From: Brevundimonas goettingensis
GTDB lineage: Bacteria; Pseudomonadota; Alphaproteobacteria; Caulobacterales; Caulobacteraceae
Reading direction: 5' to 3'
DNA: 64,000 nucleotides
NCBI RefSeq assembly: GCF_017487405.1
Contig: NZ_CP062222.1
Coordinates: 2,031,001 to 2,095,000, forward strand
Shown piece after piece: positions 9,912 through 18,918 of the stretch (positions within the stretch are counted from its first letter, which is position 1; every line of letters starts with the position of its first letter). A program made the position numbers and the translations under genes. Below the pieces are notes generated by a model. It did no database searches. It saw only the letters and a list, made by a program, of their open reading frames with translations, and was not told where the DNA came from.

Positions 9912-10943
9912 TCAGTCCTGCAATGCCGCCCGCTTCAACGCCGCCAGATTGGCCGAGCCGGTCGCGAAACACACCGTCCTCAACTGACGGATCACCGTCT
10001 GGAAGTGGGCGACCACGGCCTCGGTCGAGATCGTCGCCGCGGCCAACACATTGGCGGCCTGACCCACCACGTCGGCGCCTAGGCGAATGGCCCTGGCGGC
10101 ATCGACGCCGTCGCGGATACCGCCCGAGCCGATGATCAGGACGTTCGGACAGGCGGCGCGGGCCTGCGCGATCGCGCGGGCGGTGGGGATGCCCCAGTCG
10201 GCGAAGGCGGCCGCGTGGATCTTGTCGGCGATGTCGGTGGCGCGCTCGCCCTCGATCAGGGCCCAATTGGCCCCGCCGGCGCCCGCGATATCGATGGCGG
10301 CGGCCCCCATGTCGATAAGGCGGCGCGCGGTGGCGGCGGACAGTCCCGCGCCCGTTTCCTTGACCACCACCGGCGCATCCAGCTTGCGGATCAGGGCCTC
10401 GAGCGCGGCGCCTACGCCCCACCAGTCGCGGTCGCCCTCGGGCTGGCAGGCCTCCTGCAGGGGGTTCAGATGCACGATCAGGGCGTCGGCGCCGATCATG
10501 GCCATAGCCCGCCGCGCCTCGTCCACGCCGAAGCCCCGCGTCAGCTGGGCCGCGCCGATATTGGCGAGGATGGGGGTGTCGGGGGCCCGGTCGCGCAGGG
10601 AGGCGTCCAGACCGCCGGTCCCGCCCTCGCCTTCCAGCGCCGCCCTCTGGGAGCCGACGGCCAGGGCGATGCCCAGATGCTGGGCGGCCTCGGCCAGACG
10701 GGCGTTGATCGCCTCGGCCCGGGCCGGACCGCCGGTCATGGCGCTGATCAGCAGCGGCGCCTTGAGCCGCCGCCCGAGGAAGTCGGCGCCCAGGTCGATC
10801 TTGGCGTGATCCAGATCCGGCAGGGCCTCGTGGACGAAGCGCACCTGATCGAAGCCCGCGTCATTGGCGTGACGGCCTGCGCCGGACAGGACGACATCGA
10901 GATGCTGGTCTTTTCGGCCGAGAATTGGACTGTCATCACTCAT
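9912..10943 (-). CDS. fni: Type 2 isopentenyl-diphosphate delta-isomerase
   Basis: This FMN- and NAD(P)H-dependent enzyme interconverts isopentenyl and dimethylallyl diphosphate, supplying allylic starter units for carotenoid synthesis. The 343-residue chain shows the N-terminal RKDQHLD motif, ISAMTGG, the NIGAAQL and HLNPLQE segments, the VVKETGAG strand and a C-terminal [20 protein letters not shown] phosphate-binding region typical of FMN barrels. It is unrelated to the type 1 isomerase. It is divergent from crtZ with 53 bp between, so both may share a control region. Confidence 0.94.
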   Translation of the reverse strand: MSDDSPILGRKDQHLDVVLSGAGRHANDAGFDQVRFVHEALPDLDHAKIDLGADFLGRRLKAPLLISAMTGGPARAEAINARLAEAAQHLGIALAVGSQRAALEGEGGTGGLDASLRDRAPDTPILANIGAAQLTRGFGVDEARRAMAMIGADALIVHLNPLQEACQPEGDRDWWGVGAALEALIRKLDAPVVVKETGAGLSAATARRLIDMGAAAIDIAGAGGANWALIEGERATDIADKIHAAAFADWGIPTARAIAQARAACPNVLIIGSGGIRDGVDAARAIRLGADVVGQAANVLAAATISTEAVVAHFQTVIRQLRTVCFATGSANLAALKRAALQD

Positions 10944-10996
10944 CCGGCCCTTGTACCCGGCTCGACCCCCAAGGGGAACGGACGTAGGATCGGTCC

Positions 10997-11491
10997 ATGA
11001 TCCCCGCCCAGTTCGCCCTGATCGTGATCGCTGTCTTCCTGGCGATGGAGGGCGTGGCCTGGGCCTCGCACCGGTGGATCATGCACGGCTGGGGCTGGGG
11101 CTGGCACCAGAGCCACCATGAACCCCGCACCGGCCTGTTCGAGAGGAACGACCTCTATGCCGTAGTCGGGTCGGCGGTGGGGTTCGGCCTGTTCCTGACC
11201 GCCTGGCTGACGAAGTCGTGGCTGCTCTACGCGCTCGCCAGCGGCGTGACCCTGTACGGCCTCGCCTATGCGATCTTCCACGACGGGCTGGTGCATCAGC
11301 GCTGGCCGTTCCGCTGGGTGCCCAAGGGCGGCTATCTGCGCCGCCTGATCCAGGCGCACCGGCTGCATCATGCGGTGATGTCCAAGGGCGGCGCGGTGTC
11401 GTTCGGCTTCCTGATCGCGCCCGATCCCAAGGCGCTCGCGGCTGAGCTGAAGGCCCTCAGGGCCGCTCGCCACAGACAACCGCTGCCTTAG
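10997..11491 (+). CDS. crtZ: Beta-carotene hydroxylase
   Basis: CrtZ is a membrane di-iron enzyme of the fatty-acid-hydroxylase superfamily that adds 3- and 3'-hydroxyl groups to beta-carotene, giving zeaxanthin. The 164-residue chain shows the histidine clusters HRWIMH (His25, His30), HQSHHE (His37, His40, His41), [10 protein letters not shown] and HRLHHA (His121, His124, His125), separated by hydrophobic segments. It lies next to fni and near crtB-crtI-crtY. A downstream ParDE pair separates it from crtB. Confidence 0.93.
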   Translation: MIPAQFALIVIAVFLAMEGVAWASHRWIMHGWGWGWHQSHHEPRTGLFERNDLYAVVGSAVGFGLFLTAWLTKSWLLYALASGVTLYGLAYAIFHDGLVHQRWPFRWVPKGGYLRRLIQAHRLHHAVMSKGGAVSFGFLIAPDPKALAAELKALRAARHRQPLP

Positions 11492-11532
11492 GCGCCCCTT
11501 GCCAATTTTTGCCAAAGGGGCATTCTTACCCG

Positions 11533-11772
11533 ATGAGCACGATGAACATCTCTCTTCCGGAAGCGCTCAAGACCTTCGTCGACGACCAGGTCTCCGGGCG
11601 CGGCTACGGGACGAGCAGCGAATATGTTCGTGAGCTGATCCGGCGGGATCAGGATCGGCAAGCGTTGAAGAAACTGCTTCTCGACGGCGCTGCCTCCGAG
11701 GCAACGGCGCCTGCGGACACGGCTTACTTCGCGGACCTGCGCGCCCGGGTCGGGTCCCGGTCCGGGGCGTGA
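11533..11772 (+). CDS. parD: ParD-type antitoxin
   Basis: This is a small protein of 79 residues. The N-terminal MNISLPEALKTFVDDQV followed by GYGTSSEYVRELIRRD is the ribbon-helix-helix pattern of ParD/CopG antitoxins. The C-terminal tail, rich in Ala and Asp, would wrap the toxin. The ATG at 11533 is the most family-like start. A TTG at 11509 in the same frame is possible but adds an unmatched leader. It overlaps the toxin gene by 4 nt. ParD proteins normally repress their own operon together with ParE. Confidence 0.88.
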   Translation: MSTMNISLPEALKTFVDDQVSGRGYGTSSEYVRELIRRDQDRQALKKLLLDGAASEATAPADTAYFADLRARVGSRSGA

Positions 11773-12098
11773 CCACCAAACCCGTCGTTCCGCGACGGCT
11801 TGCGCGGCAAGACGTCGAGGACGCCGTGCTTTACTGCGAGCAGGAATTCGGAGCGAACGCCGCGCTCGGCCTCATCGACGCCCTCGAAGAGGCCTACCGG
11901 ACCATCGGCCAGATTCCGGCGGCGGGCTCACCCTGCTATGCGCACGAGCTGGGCCTGCCCGAGCTGCGCAGTTGGCCGCTGCAGGCCCATCCCCTCGTCA
12001 TCTTCTATGTCGAGCGCGCGGCCCACATCGACGTGTGGCGGGTGCTGCATGCCCAGAGGGACATTCCGCAGTCCCTGCAGGCCCCGGACGAGACCTGA
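11769..12098 (+). CDS. parE: ParE-type toxin
   Basis: This protein of 109 residues has the RelE/ParE fold signature: an N-terminal helix with ARQDVEDAVLYCEQEFG, a GSPCYAHELGLPELRSWPLQAHPLVIFYVE core and a C-terminal WRVLHAQRDIP strand-helix ending. ParE toxins usually poison DNA gyrase. The GTG start overlaps parD by 4 nt. The gene ends 1 bp before the convergent crtB stop, so the module fits exactly between crtZ and crtB with no spare DNA on that side. Confidence 0.88.
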   Translation: MTTKPVVPRRLARQDVEDAVLYCEQEFGANAALGLIDALEEAYRTIGQIPAAGSPCYAHELGLPELRSWPLQAHPLVIFYVERAAHIDVWRVLHAQRDIPQSLQAPDET

Positions 12099-12099
12099 C

Positions 12100-13038
12100 C
12101 TAGACCCGAGTCCACATCTCCGGGCGGGGCGGCGGGGTGCGGCCGCGGTCGAGCGCGCGGGTCCAGACGGCGATCAGGACGCTGCGGCCGAACAGCCAGA
12201 GCTTCATCGGCTTGCCGACCGAGACGCGATGCTTCCAGACGCCGGGGCCGGAGCGGATCACCTTGCGGCCGATCTCGCGATAGACGCCGCGCGCCGCCGC
12301 GATGGCCATGGAGGACCGGAACGGCAGGCCGCGCAGACCGATGCGGGCGCTGTCGTAATAGGGTTCGGCGACGGCCAGAAGCCGGGCGGTGACGGCGTGG
12401 ACGGCCTCGCGGTTCTTCGGATCGGCGACGGCCTCGGGCGTCGGCTCCAGCCCCGCCTCGACCAGCCAGTCGGCGGGCAGATAGACACGGCCGTTCTCGG
12501 CGTCCTCGACCACGTCGCGCGAGATATTGGTCAGCTGGAAGGCCAGACCGAGATCCTGGGCCCGGCGCAGGACCTGGGCGTCGAACACCCCCATGACCCG
12601 GGCCATCATCACCCCGACGACGCCCGCGACGTGCCAGCAATAGGCCATGACGTCGTCGAGAGTTCGATATTCGCGATGCTCCACATCCATGGCGAAGCCG
12701 TCGAGCAGGTCCAGCGGCCAGCGTTCCGGCAGATGGTGGCGCAGGGCCACGCGCTGGAAGGCGGCGAAGGTCTGGTCGTCCATCGGCTGGCCGGCCAGAG
12801 CCGCGCGGGTCTGGCTGTAGAGGCTCTTGAGCCGACGTCGCTGCTCCTTCTCCGACAACTCCTCATGGCCGAAGCCGTGGTCCTGACCGTCGATCTCGTC
12901 GTCGCAGCGACGGCACCAGGCGTAGAGCAGCCAGGCGTCCTCGCGCACCGCAGGGTCGAACAGGCGCGAGGCCGAGCGGAAGCTCTTCGATCCCTTGACG
13001 ATCGAGTCTTTCGAGGCGGCCAGGACGGCGTCGGTCAT
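12100..13038 (-). CDS. crtB: Phytoene synthase
   Basis: This enzyme condenses two geranylgeranyl diphosphates to 15-cis-phytoene, the first committed carotenoid step. The 312-residue chain contains both aspartate-rich metal sites, DDEIDGQDHG near residue 66 and DVVEDAENGRVYLP near residue 175, and the TNISRD segment of squalene/phytoene synthases. It overlaps crtI by 4 nt and is the last gene of the crtY-crtI-crtB transcript. The GGPP synthase (crtE) it needs is not in this window. Confidence 0.96.
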   Translation of the reverse strand: MTDAVLAASKDSIVKGSKSFRSASRLFDPAVREDAWLLYAWCRRCDDEIDGQDHGFGHEELSEKEQRRRLKSLYSQTRAALAGQPMDDQTFAAFQRVALRHHLPERWPLDLLDGFAMDVEHREYRTLDDVMAYCWHVAGVVGVMMARVMGVFDAQVLRRAQDLGLAFQLTNISRDVVEDAENGRVYLPADWLVEAGLEPTPEAVADPKNREAVHAVTARLLAVAEPYYDSARIGLRGLPFRSSMAIAAARGVYREIGRKVIRSGPGVWKHRVSVGKPMKLWLFGRSVLIAVWTRALDRGRTPPPRPEMWTRV

Positions 13039-14552
13039 GCGTGCGCCCCTGCTTTTGAAAGTCCGGCCTGTTCCAGCATCAGCCCCGCCGTCGCCTTTGC
13101 CGAACCGACCACGCCCGGGATGCCCGCCCCCGGATGGGTCCCGGCGCCGACGACATAGAGGTTGGGCACCTTGTCGTCGCGGTTGTGGGTCCGGAACCAG
13201 GCGCTCTGGGTCAGGATGGGTTCCAGCGAGAAGGCGCTGCCCAGATGGGCGTTCAGCTCGTCCTTGAAGTCGCCGGGGGTGAAGATGCGGGTCGTGACCA
13301 GATCACGCCTGAGGTTCGGGATGTAGCGCTCTTCCAGATAGTCGAGGATCTTCTCGCGATAGAGCGGGCCCTGGACGTCCCAGTCGATGTCCGCGGCGCC
13401 CAGATGCGGCACCGGCGACAGGACGTAGTGGCTGGACATCCCCTCTGGCGCCATCGACGGATCCGTGGCGCACGGCGCATGCAGATAGAGGGAGAAGTCT
13501 TCAGGCAGGGCCGGTCCCTTGAAGATCTCGGCGATCAGTTCGCGATAGCGGGGGCCGAAGCAGATGGTGTGATGGGCCAACTGCGGCTGGGGCGTCTTCA
13601 GGCCGAAGTGCAGCACGAACAGCGACATGGAGAAGCGTTTCGACTTGAGCGACTTCGCCTTGGCCCGGCCGCGCGGGACGTGACCCAGCAGCTTGTCGTA
13701 GGTGTGGACGACGTCAGCGTTGGACGCGACCATGTCGGCGGGCACGACCTCTCCGCCTTCGAGAGTGACACCGCGCACGCGGCCGTCCTCCAGTTCGATA
13801 CGCTCGACCGGGGCGTTGAGGCGGAAGTCGCCGCCGAGGTCCGTGAAGAACTTGACCAGCCCGGCGATCAGGGCGCCGGTGCCGCCCTTGGCGAACCAGA
13901 CCCCGCCACGCCGCTCGAGGGCGTGGATCAGGGCGTAGACGCTGGAGGTCTTGAACGGATCGCCGCCGACCAGAAGGGTGTGGAAGCTAAAGGCCTGCTG
14001 CAGATGCGGGTCCTTGATGAACCGGGCGACCATGGCGTGGACGCTGTTCCAGCTCTCCAGCCGGGCCAACTCCGGCGCCGCCTTGATCATCGACCAGAAG
14101 GACTGGAAAGGCACGGCGCCCAGCTTCACATAGCCTTCCTGATAGAGTTCTTCGGAATACTGGTGGAAGCGGCGATAGCCCTCGACGTCATCGGGGTTGA
14201 AGACCTTGATCTGGCGGTCCAGCCCCGCCTGATCGTTGACGTAGTCAAAAGTCGCCCCGTCTTCCCAGCACAGGCGGTAGAAGGGATTGACCGGCAGGAG
14301 TTCGACATAGTCGGACAGGCGGCTGCCGGTTCCCTCGAACAGGTCTTCCAGACAGGCCGGATCGGTGATGACCGTCGGGCCGGCGTCGAAGGTGAAGCCG
14401 TCCTCATGCCAGACGTAGGCGCGGCCGCCGGGCTTGTCGCGCTTCTCGACCAGGGTGGTGTGGACGCCCGCGCGCTGCAGCCGGATGGCCAGGGCCAGAC
14501 CGCCGAAGCCGGCCCCGATAACCACCGCACGCTTGGCGACGACGTCTCTCAT
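13035..14552 (-). CDS. crtI: Phytoene desaturase (lycopene-forming type)
   Basis: This FAD-dependent desaturase carries out the successive desaturations from phytoene to lycopene. The 505-residue chain starts with a Rossmann FAD motif, VIGAGFGGLALAIRLQRAG. It ends with the CrtI signature NLYVVGAGTHPGAGIPGVVG near residue 465. It is peripheral to the membrane in known members. It overlaps crtB and crtY by 4 nt on each side, showing tight translational coupling. The length and C-terminal signature fit CrtI better than CrtD or CrtO, but the exact number of desaturation steps cannot be read from sequence. Confidence 0.95.
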   Translation of the reverse strand: MRDVVAKRAVVIGAGFGGLALAIRLQRAGVHTTLVEKRDKPGGRAYVWHEDGFTFDAGPTVITDPACLEDLFEGTGSRLSDYVELLPVNPFYRLCWEDGATFDYVNDQAGLDRQIKVFNPDDVEGYRRFHQYSEELYQEGYVKLGAVPFQSFWSMIKAAPELARLESWNSVHAMVARFIKDPHLQQAFSFHTLLVGGDPFKTSSVYALIHALERRGGVWFAKGGTGALIAGLVKFFTDLGGDFRLNAPVERIELEDGRVRGVTLEGGEVVPADMVASNADVVHTYDKLLGHVPRGRAKAKSLKSKRFSMSLFVLHFGLKTPQPQLAHHTICFGPRYRELIAEIFKGPALPEDFSLYLHAPCATDPSMAPEGMSSHYVLSPVPHLGAADIDWDVQGPLYREKILDYLEERYIPNLRRDLVTTRIFTPGDFKDELNAHLGSAFSLEPILTQSAWFRTHNRDDKVPNLYVVGAGTHPGAGIPGVVGSAKATAGLMLEQAGLSKAGAHA

Positions 14553-15745
14553 GCGACTGCTCCGGCCACGTTTCCGGTTCGCGTCTCACGCAACTGGTGG
14601 AGGGCTTTGACGACGGGCACAGGGGGTTTTCCCGCGAGAAGCCGCAACTTGTCCAGCGCCGTGCTGCGCCCTGCGTAGAAGCGACGCACGATCCCCTCGT
14701 TCAGGCCGTAGAAACGGCGCAGCACCTTCCAGCGTTCGCCGGGCTCCGCCGCACGAAACAGCATCCGGTCCAGCAAGCGGTAGAAGGCCCGGTCGGCCCA
14801 CAGCGCCTTCGATCGCGCCTCGGTGGCGGCGCGCAGGGCGGCGGAGGACAGGTCCTCCATCCCGGCGATCATCCGGGCCGTGGCGACAGCGTCGGGCAGG
14901 GAATAGCCGGTGGTTGGATGAAACAGGGCCGCGGCCAGGCCGACGCGGGCGACGGCCCCGCCCTCCACCCAGAAGCCGTCGATGTCGCCATCCAGAACGA
15001 TGGGCAGGACGCCCTCCTCCTCTGCGACAACCGCCTCCACCATCCAGCCGCGCGACCGGGCATAGGCGTCAACGCGGGCGCGGATCAGCTCGCGATCCAG
15101 CGTGGGCGCGTCGGCATAGTAGGTGTCCTCGATCAGCACCGTCGTGGCGTCGAACGGCAGCAGATAGACGAAGCGGTAGGCGTCGCCCTCTCCCAAGGCG
15201 AATTGGCCGACCGTCGCGTCCATGATGGTCGGGCGGGTCAGGCCGTGAGGCTGGGCCAGCTTCAACGTCCGGCCGAGGAAGACCTGCCAGCCGAGGCCGA
15301 GGTGCGGGGTCGCCGAAGGGCCGCGCGCGTCGATGACGCCGGTCGCCGTCAGGGTGCGGCCATCGGAGAGGGTGACATGGTCCGGCGCGATCTCGACCGC
15401 CTCGCCCGCAATCAGGCGGTCCCCCAGCAGGGGCGCGACGGCGTCATGCAGCCGCTCGGAGGTCAGGCTGTTATAGGGCGTGTCCAGAGTGCGGCTCAGG
15501 CCGTGGAAGAAGACGTCGTATCCGGCTTCCCAGCGATGGGCGGTCGCGAAACTCAGCCAGTCGCGGTCGGCCTCAGACACATCGCCGTCGAAGAAGGACC
15601 AGGTGTGGCGCCCGCCGATCCGGCCGTCGCGCTCGACCACCGCCACACGCAGGCCGGGCCGGTCGAGCGCCAGTCGCCAGGCGGTCAGCCCGGCCGCCAA
15701 CCCGCCGCCGACGAGGATCAGGTCGTGGTCCGTCCTTGCATCCAT
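14549..15745 (-). CDS. crtY: Lycopene beta-cyclase
   Basis: CrtY cyclises both ends of lycopene to make beta-carotene. It has an N-terminal dinucleotide-binding motif, LILVGGGLAAGLTAWRL, followed by the WSFFDGDV, LNGRTL-like FLGRTLKLAQPHGL and YVYLLPFD-like stretches of bacterial CrtY. The length is 398 residues from the ATG at 15745. A GTG five codons upstream is an alternative start. It is the first gene of crtY-crtI-crtB. Only 25 bp separate it from the end of the TetR regulator gene upstream on the same strand, so read-through is possible. Confidence 0.94.
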   Translation of the reverse strand: MDARTDHDLILVGGGLAAGLTAWRLALDRPGLRVAVVERDGRIGGRHTWSFFDGDVSEADRDWLSFATAHRWEAGYDVFFHGLSRTLDTPYNSLTSERLHDAVAPLLGDRLIAGEAVEIAPDHVTLSDGRTLTATGVIDARGPSATPHLGLGWQVFLGRTLKLAQPHGLTRPTIMDATVGQFALGEGDAYRFVYLLPFDATTVLIEDTYYADAPTLDRELIRARVDAYARSRGWMVEAVVAEEEGVLPIVLDGDIDGFWVEGGAVARVGLAAALFHPTTGYSLPDAVATARMIAGMEDLSSAALRAATEARSKALWADRAFYRLLDRMLFRAAEPGERWKVLRRFYGLNEGIVRRFYAGRSTALDKLRLLAGKPPVPVVKALHQLRETRTGNVAGAVA

Positions 15746-15770
15746 ACCTAAGGCTAGCACGGCTGCGCGA

Positions 15771-17015
15771 TCAGGCGCACAACAGTCCCGTGAACAGGGG
15801 ACGGACGAAGGTCTGCGAGGCCCAGTCCGTATCGATGGCCGCCGGATACTGCTTGCCCTTGATCCAGCGCGGCAGGTCGGCGGCGGCGTTGACGGCGCCG
15901 GTGATCAGCTGTGCCGCCACGGCGGGATCGATGCGCCGGATCGAGCCGTCGGCGATTCCGTCCGAGACTTCTCCGGCGAAATGCTTGGACAGCCGGTCCA
16001 TGGCGGCCAGCAGGTCGCCTCGGATGCCGCCAGGCGCCGCGGCCAGCGCCATATACTGAAGCAGGGGCCCATTCGGGCTAAGCTGGAACCGCGCAAGGGC
16101 GTCGGTGACGGAGGTGATCCGGTCCCAGCCAGTCTCGCCCACGGCCTGCTTCTGGGCCCCGCGCACGATGGCGAAGCTGCGCTCGAAGCAGCTGGCCACC
16201 AGATCGTCCTTGGTGTCGTTGTGGTGGTAGAAGGAGCCCTTGGTCACATTCAGCTTCGCGGCGATCCGCTCGACCGAGGCGCCGTGATAGCCCTGGTCGT
16301 TGACCAACTGGGTCACCGCCTTGAGGTAGCTGGCCTGGGAGATTTCGCCGTCCACCGGCGGGTCGGGATCGACAGCGGGACCCTCGGCGCCGTGCCAGAC
16401 CGCCCCCTCCTCCGCCATCCCTTCCAGGATCAGGACCGCCATCCGCCTGGCCACGCGCGGATAGTCGTCCGGGTCATAGCGTCGCAGCCAGGTCCGGGCC
16501 CACAGGATCTGGGAGAAGAACAGATGGGTCCGCGCATTCTCCTCCAGCCGGTCAAACGGCGAGCCCGCCTCGGGCCGCAGCAGGGCGCGGATGGCGCGGA
16601 ACAGGTCGTTGAAGGCGTCCTTGACCGTCATCACCTGCGGCCCGGTCAGGGCGCGGATGTCGTAGAAATTGATCGGCTCGGGCCGCCGGTGCGTGGCGAT
16701 GTCGGCCAGGACCTCGAAATAGGCGTCGATGAAGGCGGTGACCCGGGCCTCGGGCGTGGGGGCGGCGCTCGCCGTCTCGACCAGCCCGTTCAGCAGATCG
16801 ATGGTGCGTAGAAGACAGGCCGCCGCCAGGTCTTCCTTCCTGCGGTAGTAGTAGGTCACGCTGGTGGTGATCAGGCCGACGGCTTCCGCCACATCGGCTA
16901 GGGTCGCGCCTTTCAGCCCCTTGCGGTTGAACAGCCGCGCCGCCGCATTGAGGATCGCGTCGCGCTTGGCCTCATAGCGTTCAGTCTGGCGAGTGGCGGC
17001 TCCGGTACGGGTCAT
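15771..17015 (-). CDS. Tandem TetR/AcrR-family transcriptional regulator with two HTH domains
   Basis: This protein is about 414 residues, twice the normal TetR length. The first helix-turn-helix is near residues 15-65 (ILNAAARLFNRKGLKGATLADVAEAVG). The second, near 230-275, has SYLKAVTQLVNDQGYHGASVERIAAKLNV. Each is followed by a helical ligand-domain-like region, so it is two TetR units in one chain. It is divergent from the acyl-CoA ligase gene, with a perfect palindrome between them at 17087-17101. The ATG at 17015 was chosen because upstream in-frame codons run through the intergenic control region. It probably represses the acyl-CoA operon. The ligand is unknown but likely an acyl-CoA. 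Confidence 0.85.
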   Translation of the reverse strand: MTRTGAATRQTERYEAKRDAILNAAARLFNRKGLKGATLADVAEAVGLITTSVTYYYRRKEDLAAACLLRTIDLLNGLVETASAAPTPEARVTAFIDAYFEVLADIATHRRPEPINFYDIRALTGPQVMTVKDAFNDLFRAIRALLRPEAGSPFDRLEENARTHLFFSQILWARTWLRRYDPDDYPRVARRMAVLILEGMAEEGAVWHGAEGPAVDPDPPVDGEISQASYLKAVTQLVNDQGYHGASVERIAAKLNVTKGSFYHHNDTKDDLVASCFERSFAIVRGAQKQAVGETGWDRITSVTDALARFQLSPNGPLLQYMALAAAPGGIRGDLLAAMDRLSKHFAGEVSDGIADGSIRRIDPAVAAQLITGAVNAAADLPRWIKGKQYPAAIDTDWASQTFVRPLFTGLLCA

Positions 17016-17086
17016 TCGGTCTTGATTAGAAGATTGAGTATGGCGCACGCTCCAGCCTATACCGGGTTTGCGCGTTTGGCTTGAGA

Positions 17087-17101
17087 TTTCCGTTACGGAA
17101 A
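17087..17101. promoter_or_regulatory. Candidate TetR operator palindrome
   Basis: TTTCCGTTACGGAAA is a perfect 7-bp inverted repeat around a single T. It lies in the 145-bp gap between the tandem TetR gene and the acyl-CoA ligase. It is 60 bp upstream of the ligase ATG and 72 bp upstream of the regulator ATG, a suitable place to control both. The link to the regulator is inferred from position. Confidence 0.6.
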
Positions 17102-17160
17102 CATCCACTTGTGAACGCGTCCAGTCAGAGTCGCAACAGGCGACCGGAATGAGGAACGCC

Positions 17161-18918
17161 ATGACCGATGCGGTCGCCAAAGCCGAGGTCCCTGTTTGGC
17201 CTGCCATATCGCTGGCTCAGGCCCACGCCGCCCTGACGCAAGCCGGGTCGCCGTTCGAGATCGACACCATCGAGATCGACGGCCGGCCCACGAAGATCTG
17301 GAAGAACGGCCCACCGACCCTGATGCATTCCTTCATGGCCGGGCGGATGCACGGTGACCGGACCTTCATCGTCTATGAGGGCGAACGGGTCAGTTTCGAG
17401 GCCTTCGCCCGCGCGACCCTGGCCCTGGCCGCCGACCTTCAGGCCCGCGGCGTTCAGAAGGGCGACCGCGTCGCCGTGGCCATGCGCAATCTGCCCGAAT
17501 GGCCGGTCGCCTTCTTCGCCGCCTCCCTGATCGGGGCCATAGTGGTGCCGCTGAACGCCTGGTGGAGCGGGGCCGAACTGGCCTTCGGCCTGCGGGACTC
17601 CGGATCGAAGGTCGCGATCTTCGACATCGAGCGTCTGGCCCGGATCGCCGAGCATCGCGACGCCCTGCCCGATCTGGAGCAGGTGCTGGTCAGCCGGGGC
17701 GATCCCGGCAGCGTCGACGCCCGCATCACCCTGCTGGAGAGCGTCATCGGCCCGTCCGGCGACTGGGCCGCCTTGCCGCCGGGCGACATGCCCGCCGTGG
17801 CGCTGGATTCCGAGGACCTGTCGGCCATCTTCTACACCTCGGGCACGACCGGTAAGCCCAAGGGGGCGCTGGCCACCCACCGCAACGCCGGCACCGGCAT
17901 CATGGCGGGCCTCTTCTCCTACAGCCGCGCCTTCGTGCGACGGGGCGAGGCCCCGCCCCAGCCCGATCCGACCGCGCCGCAGAAGGCCGGCCTCGTCTCC
18001 ATCCCCTTTTTCCACACCACCGGCTGCAACGCCCTGCTGCTGCCCGCCCTGGTCAACGGCCAGAAGCTGGTCTGCCAGCGCCGCTTCGACGCCGCCGAAG
18101 CCCTGATGCTGATCGAGCGGGAGACGATCAACCTGATCGGCGGCGTTCCCGCCGTGGCCATCCAGCTGTTGCAGCACCCCGACCGGCACAAATACGACCT
18201 GTCCTCGCTGGAGACCGTTACCTACGGCGGGGCGGCGGCGCCGACGGCTCTTGTCGGCGAGATCGCACGCGAGACCACCGGCCTGCCCGGCTCGGGCTGG
18301 GGCATGACCGAGACCTCGGCGACCCATACCCACCATCTCGGCGAAGACTATCTGAACCGGCCCGACAGCTGCGGTCCGGCCCTTCCCGTCAGCGACCTGC
18401 GCGTCATCGACGCCGACGGAAACGACCTGCCCGTCGGTCAGGTGGGCGAGTTGCTGGCCTATGGCCCCAATGTGGTGAAGGGCTACTGGAACCGGCCCGA
18501 AGCCACGGCCGAGACCTTCGTCGACGGCTGGGTCCACACCGGCGACCTGGCGCGGCTGGACGAGGAAGGCTTCTGCTTCATCGTCGATCGCAAGAAGGAC
18601 ATCATCATCCGGGGCGGCGAGAACATCTATTGCCAGGAGGTCGAGGACATCCTGTTCGAACACCCCGCCGTCGCCGAGGCCGCCCTGATCGCCCGCCCGC
18701 ACCCGGTGCTGGGCGAGGAGCCGGTGGCGGTGGTGTCGCTGGCCCCCGGCCAGTCGGTCGATCCCGAGGCCCTGCGCGCCCTGGCCGCCGAACGCCTCGC
18801 CGCCTTCAAGGTCCCCGTGACCGTCTTCATCCTGCCCCACGCCCTGCCCCGCAACGCGGCCGGCAAGATCGTGAAGGCGGACGTCAAAGCCCTCGTCCTG
18901 ACGGAGCCTTCTGCGTGA
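17161..18918 (+). CDS. Acyl-CoA synthetase (AMP-dependent, class I adenylate-forming)
   Basis: This enzyme should activate a carboxylic acid with ATP and CoA to its acyl-CoA. The 585-residue chain has the phosphate-binding loop YTSGTTGKPKG near residue 225, the GWGMTET motif near 380, HTGDLARLDEEG with VDRKKDIIIRGGENIY near 460-490, and the C-terminal catalytic lysine in NAAGKIVK. The ATG at 17161 follows an AGGA site. An earlier in-frame start would pass through the operator region. It is the first gene of an operon with two acyl-CoA dehydrogenases. The substrate cannot be read from sequence; a fatty, aromatic or terpenoid acid is possible. Confidence 0.9.
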   Translation: MTDAVAKAEVPVWPAISLAQAHAALTQAGSPFEIDTIEIDGRPTKIWKNGPPTLMHSFMAGRMHGDRTFIVYEGERVSFEAFARATLALAADLQARGVQKGDRVAVAMRNLPEWPVAFFAASLIGAIVVPLNAWWSGAELAFGLRDSGSKVAIFDIERLARIAEHRDALPDLEQVLVSRGDPGSVDARITLLESVIGPSGDWAALPPGDMPAVALDSEDLSAIFYTSGTTGKPKGALATHRNAGTGIMAGLFSYSRAFVRRGEAPPQPDPTAPQKAGLVSIPFFHTTGCNALLLPALVNGQKLVCQRRFDAAEALMLIERETINLIGGVPAVAIQLLQHPDRHKYDLSSLETVTYGGAAAPTALVGEIARETTGLPGSGWGMTETSATHTHHLGEDYLNRPDSCGPALPVSDLRVIDADGNDLPVGQVGELLAYGPNVVKGYWNRPEATAETFVDGWVHTGDLARLDEEGFCFIVDRKKDIIIRGGENIYCQEVEDILFEHPAVAEAALIARPHPVLGEEPVAVVSLAPGQSVDPEALRALAAERLAAFKVPVTVFILPHALPRNAAGKIVKADVKALVLTEPSA

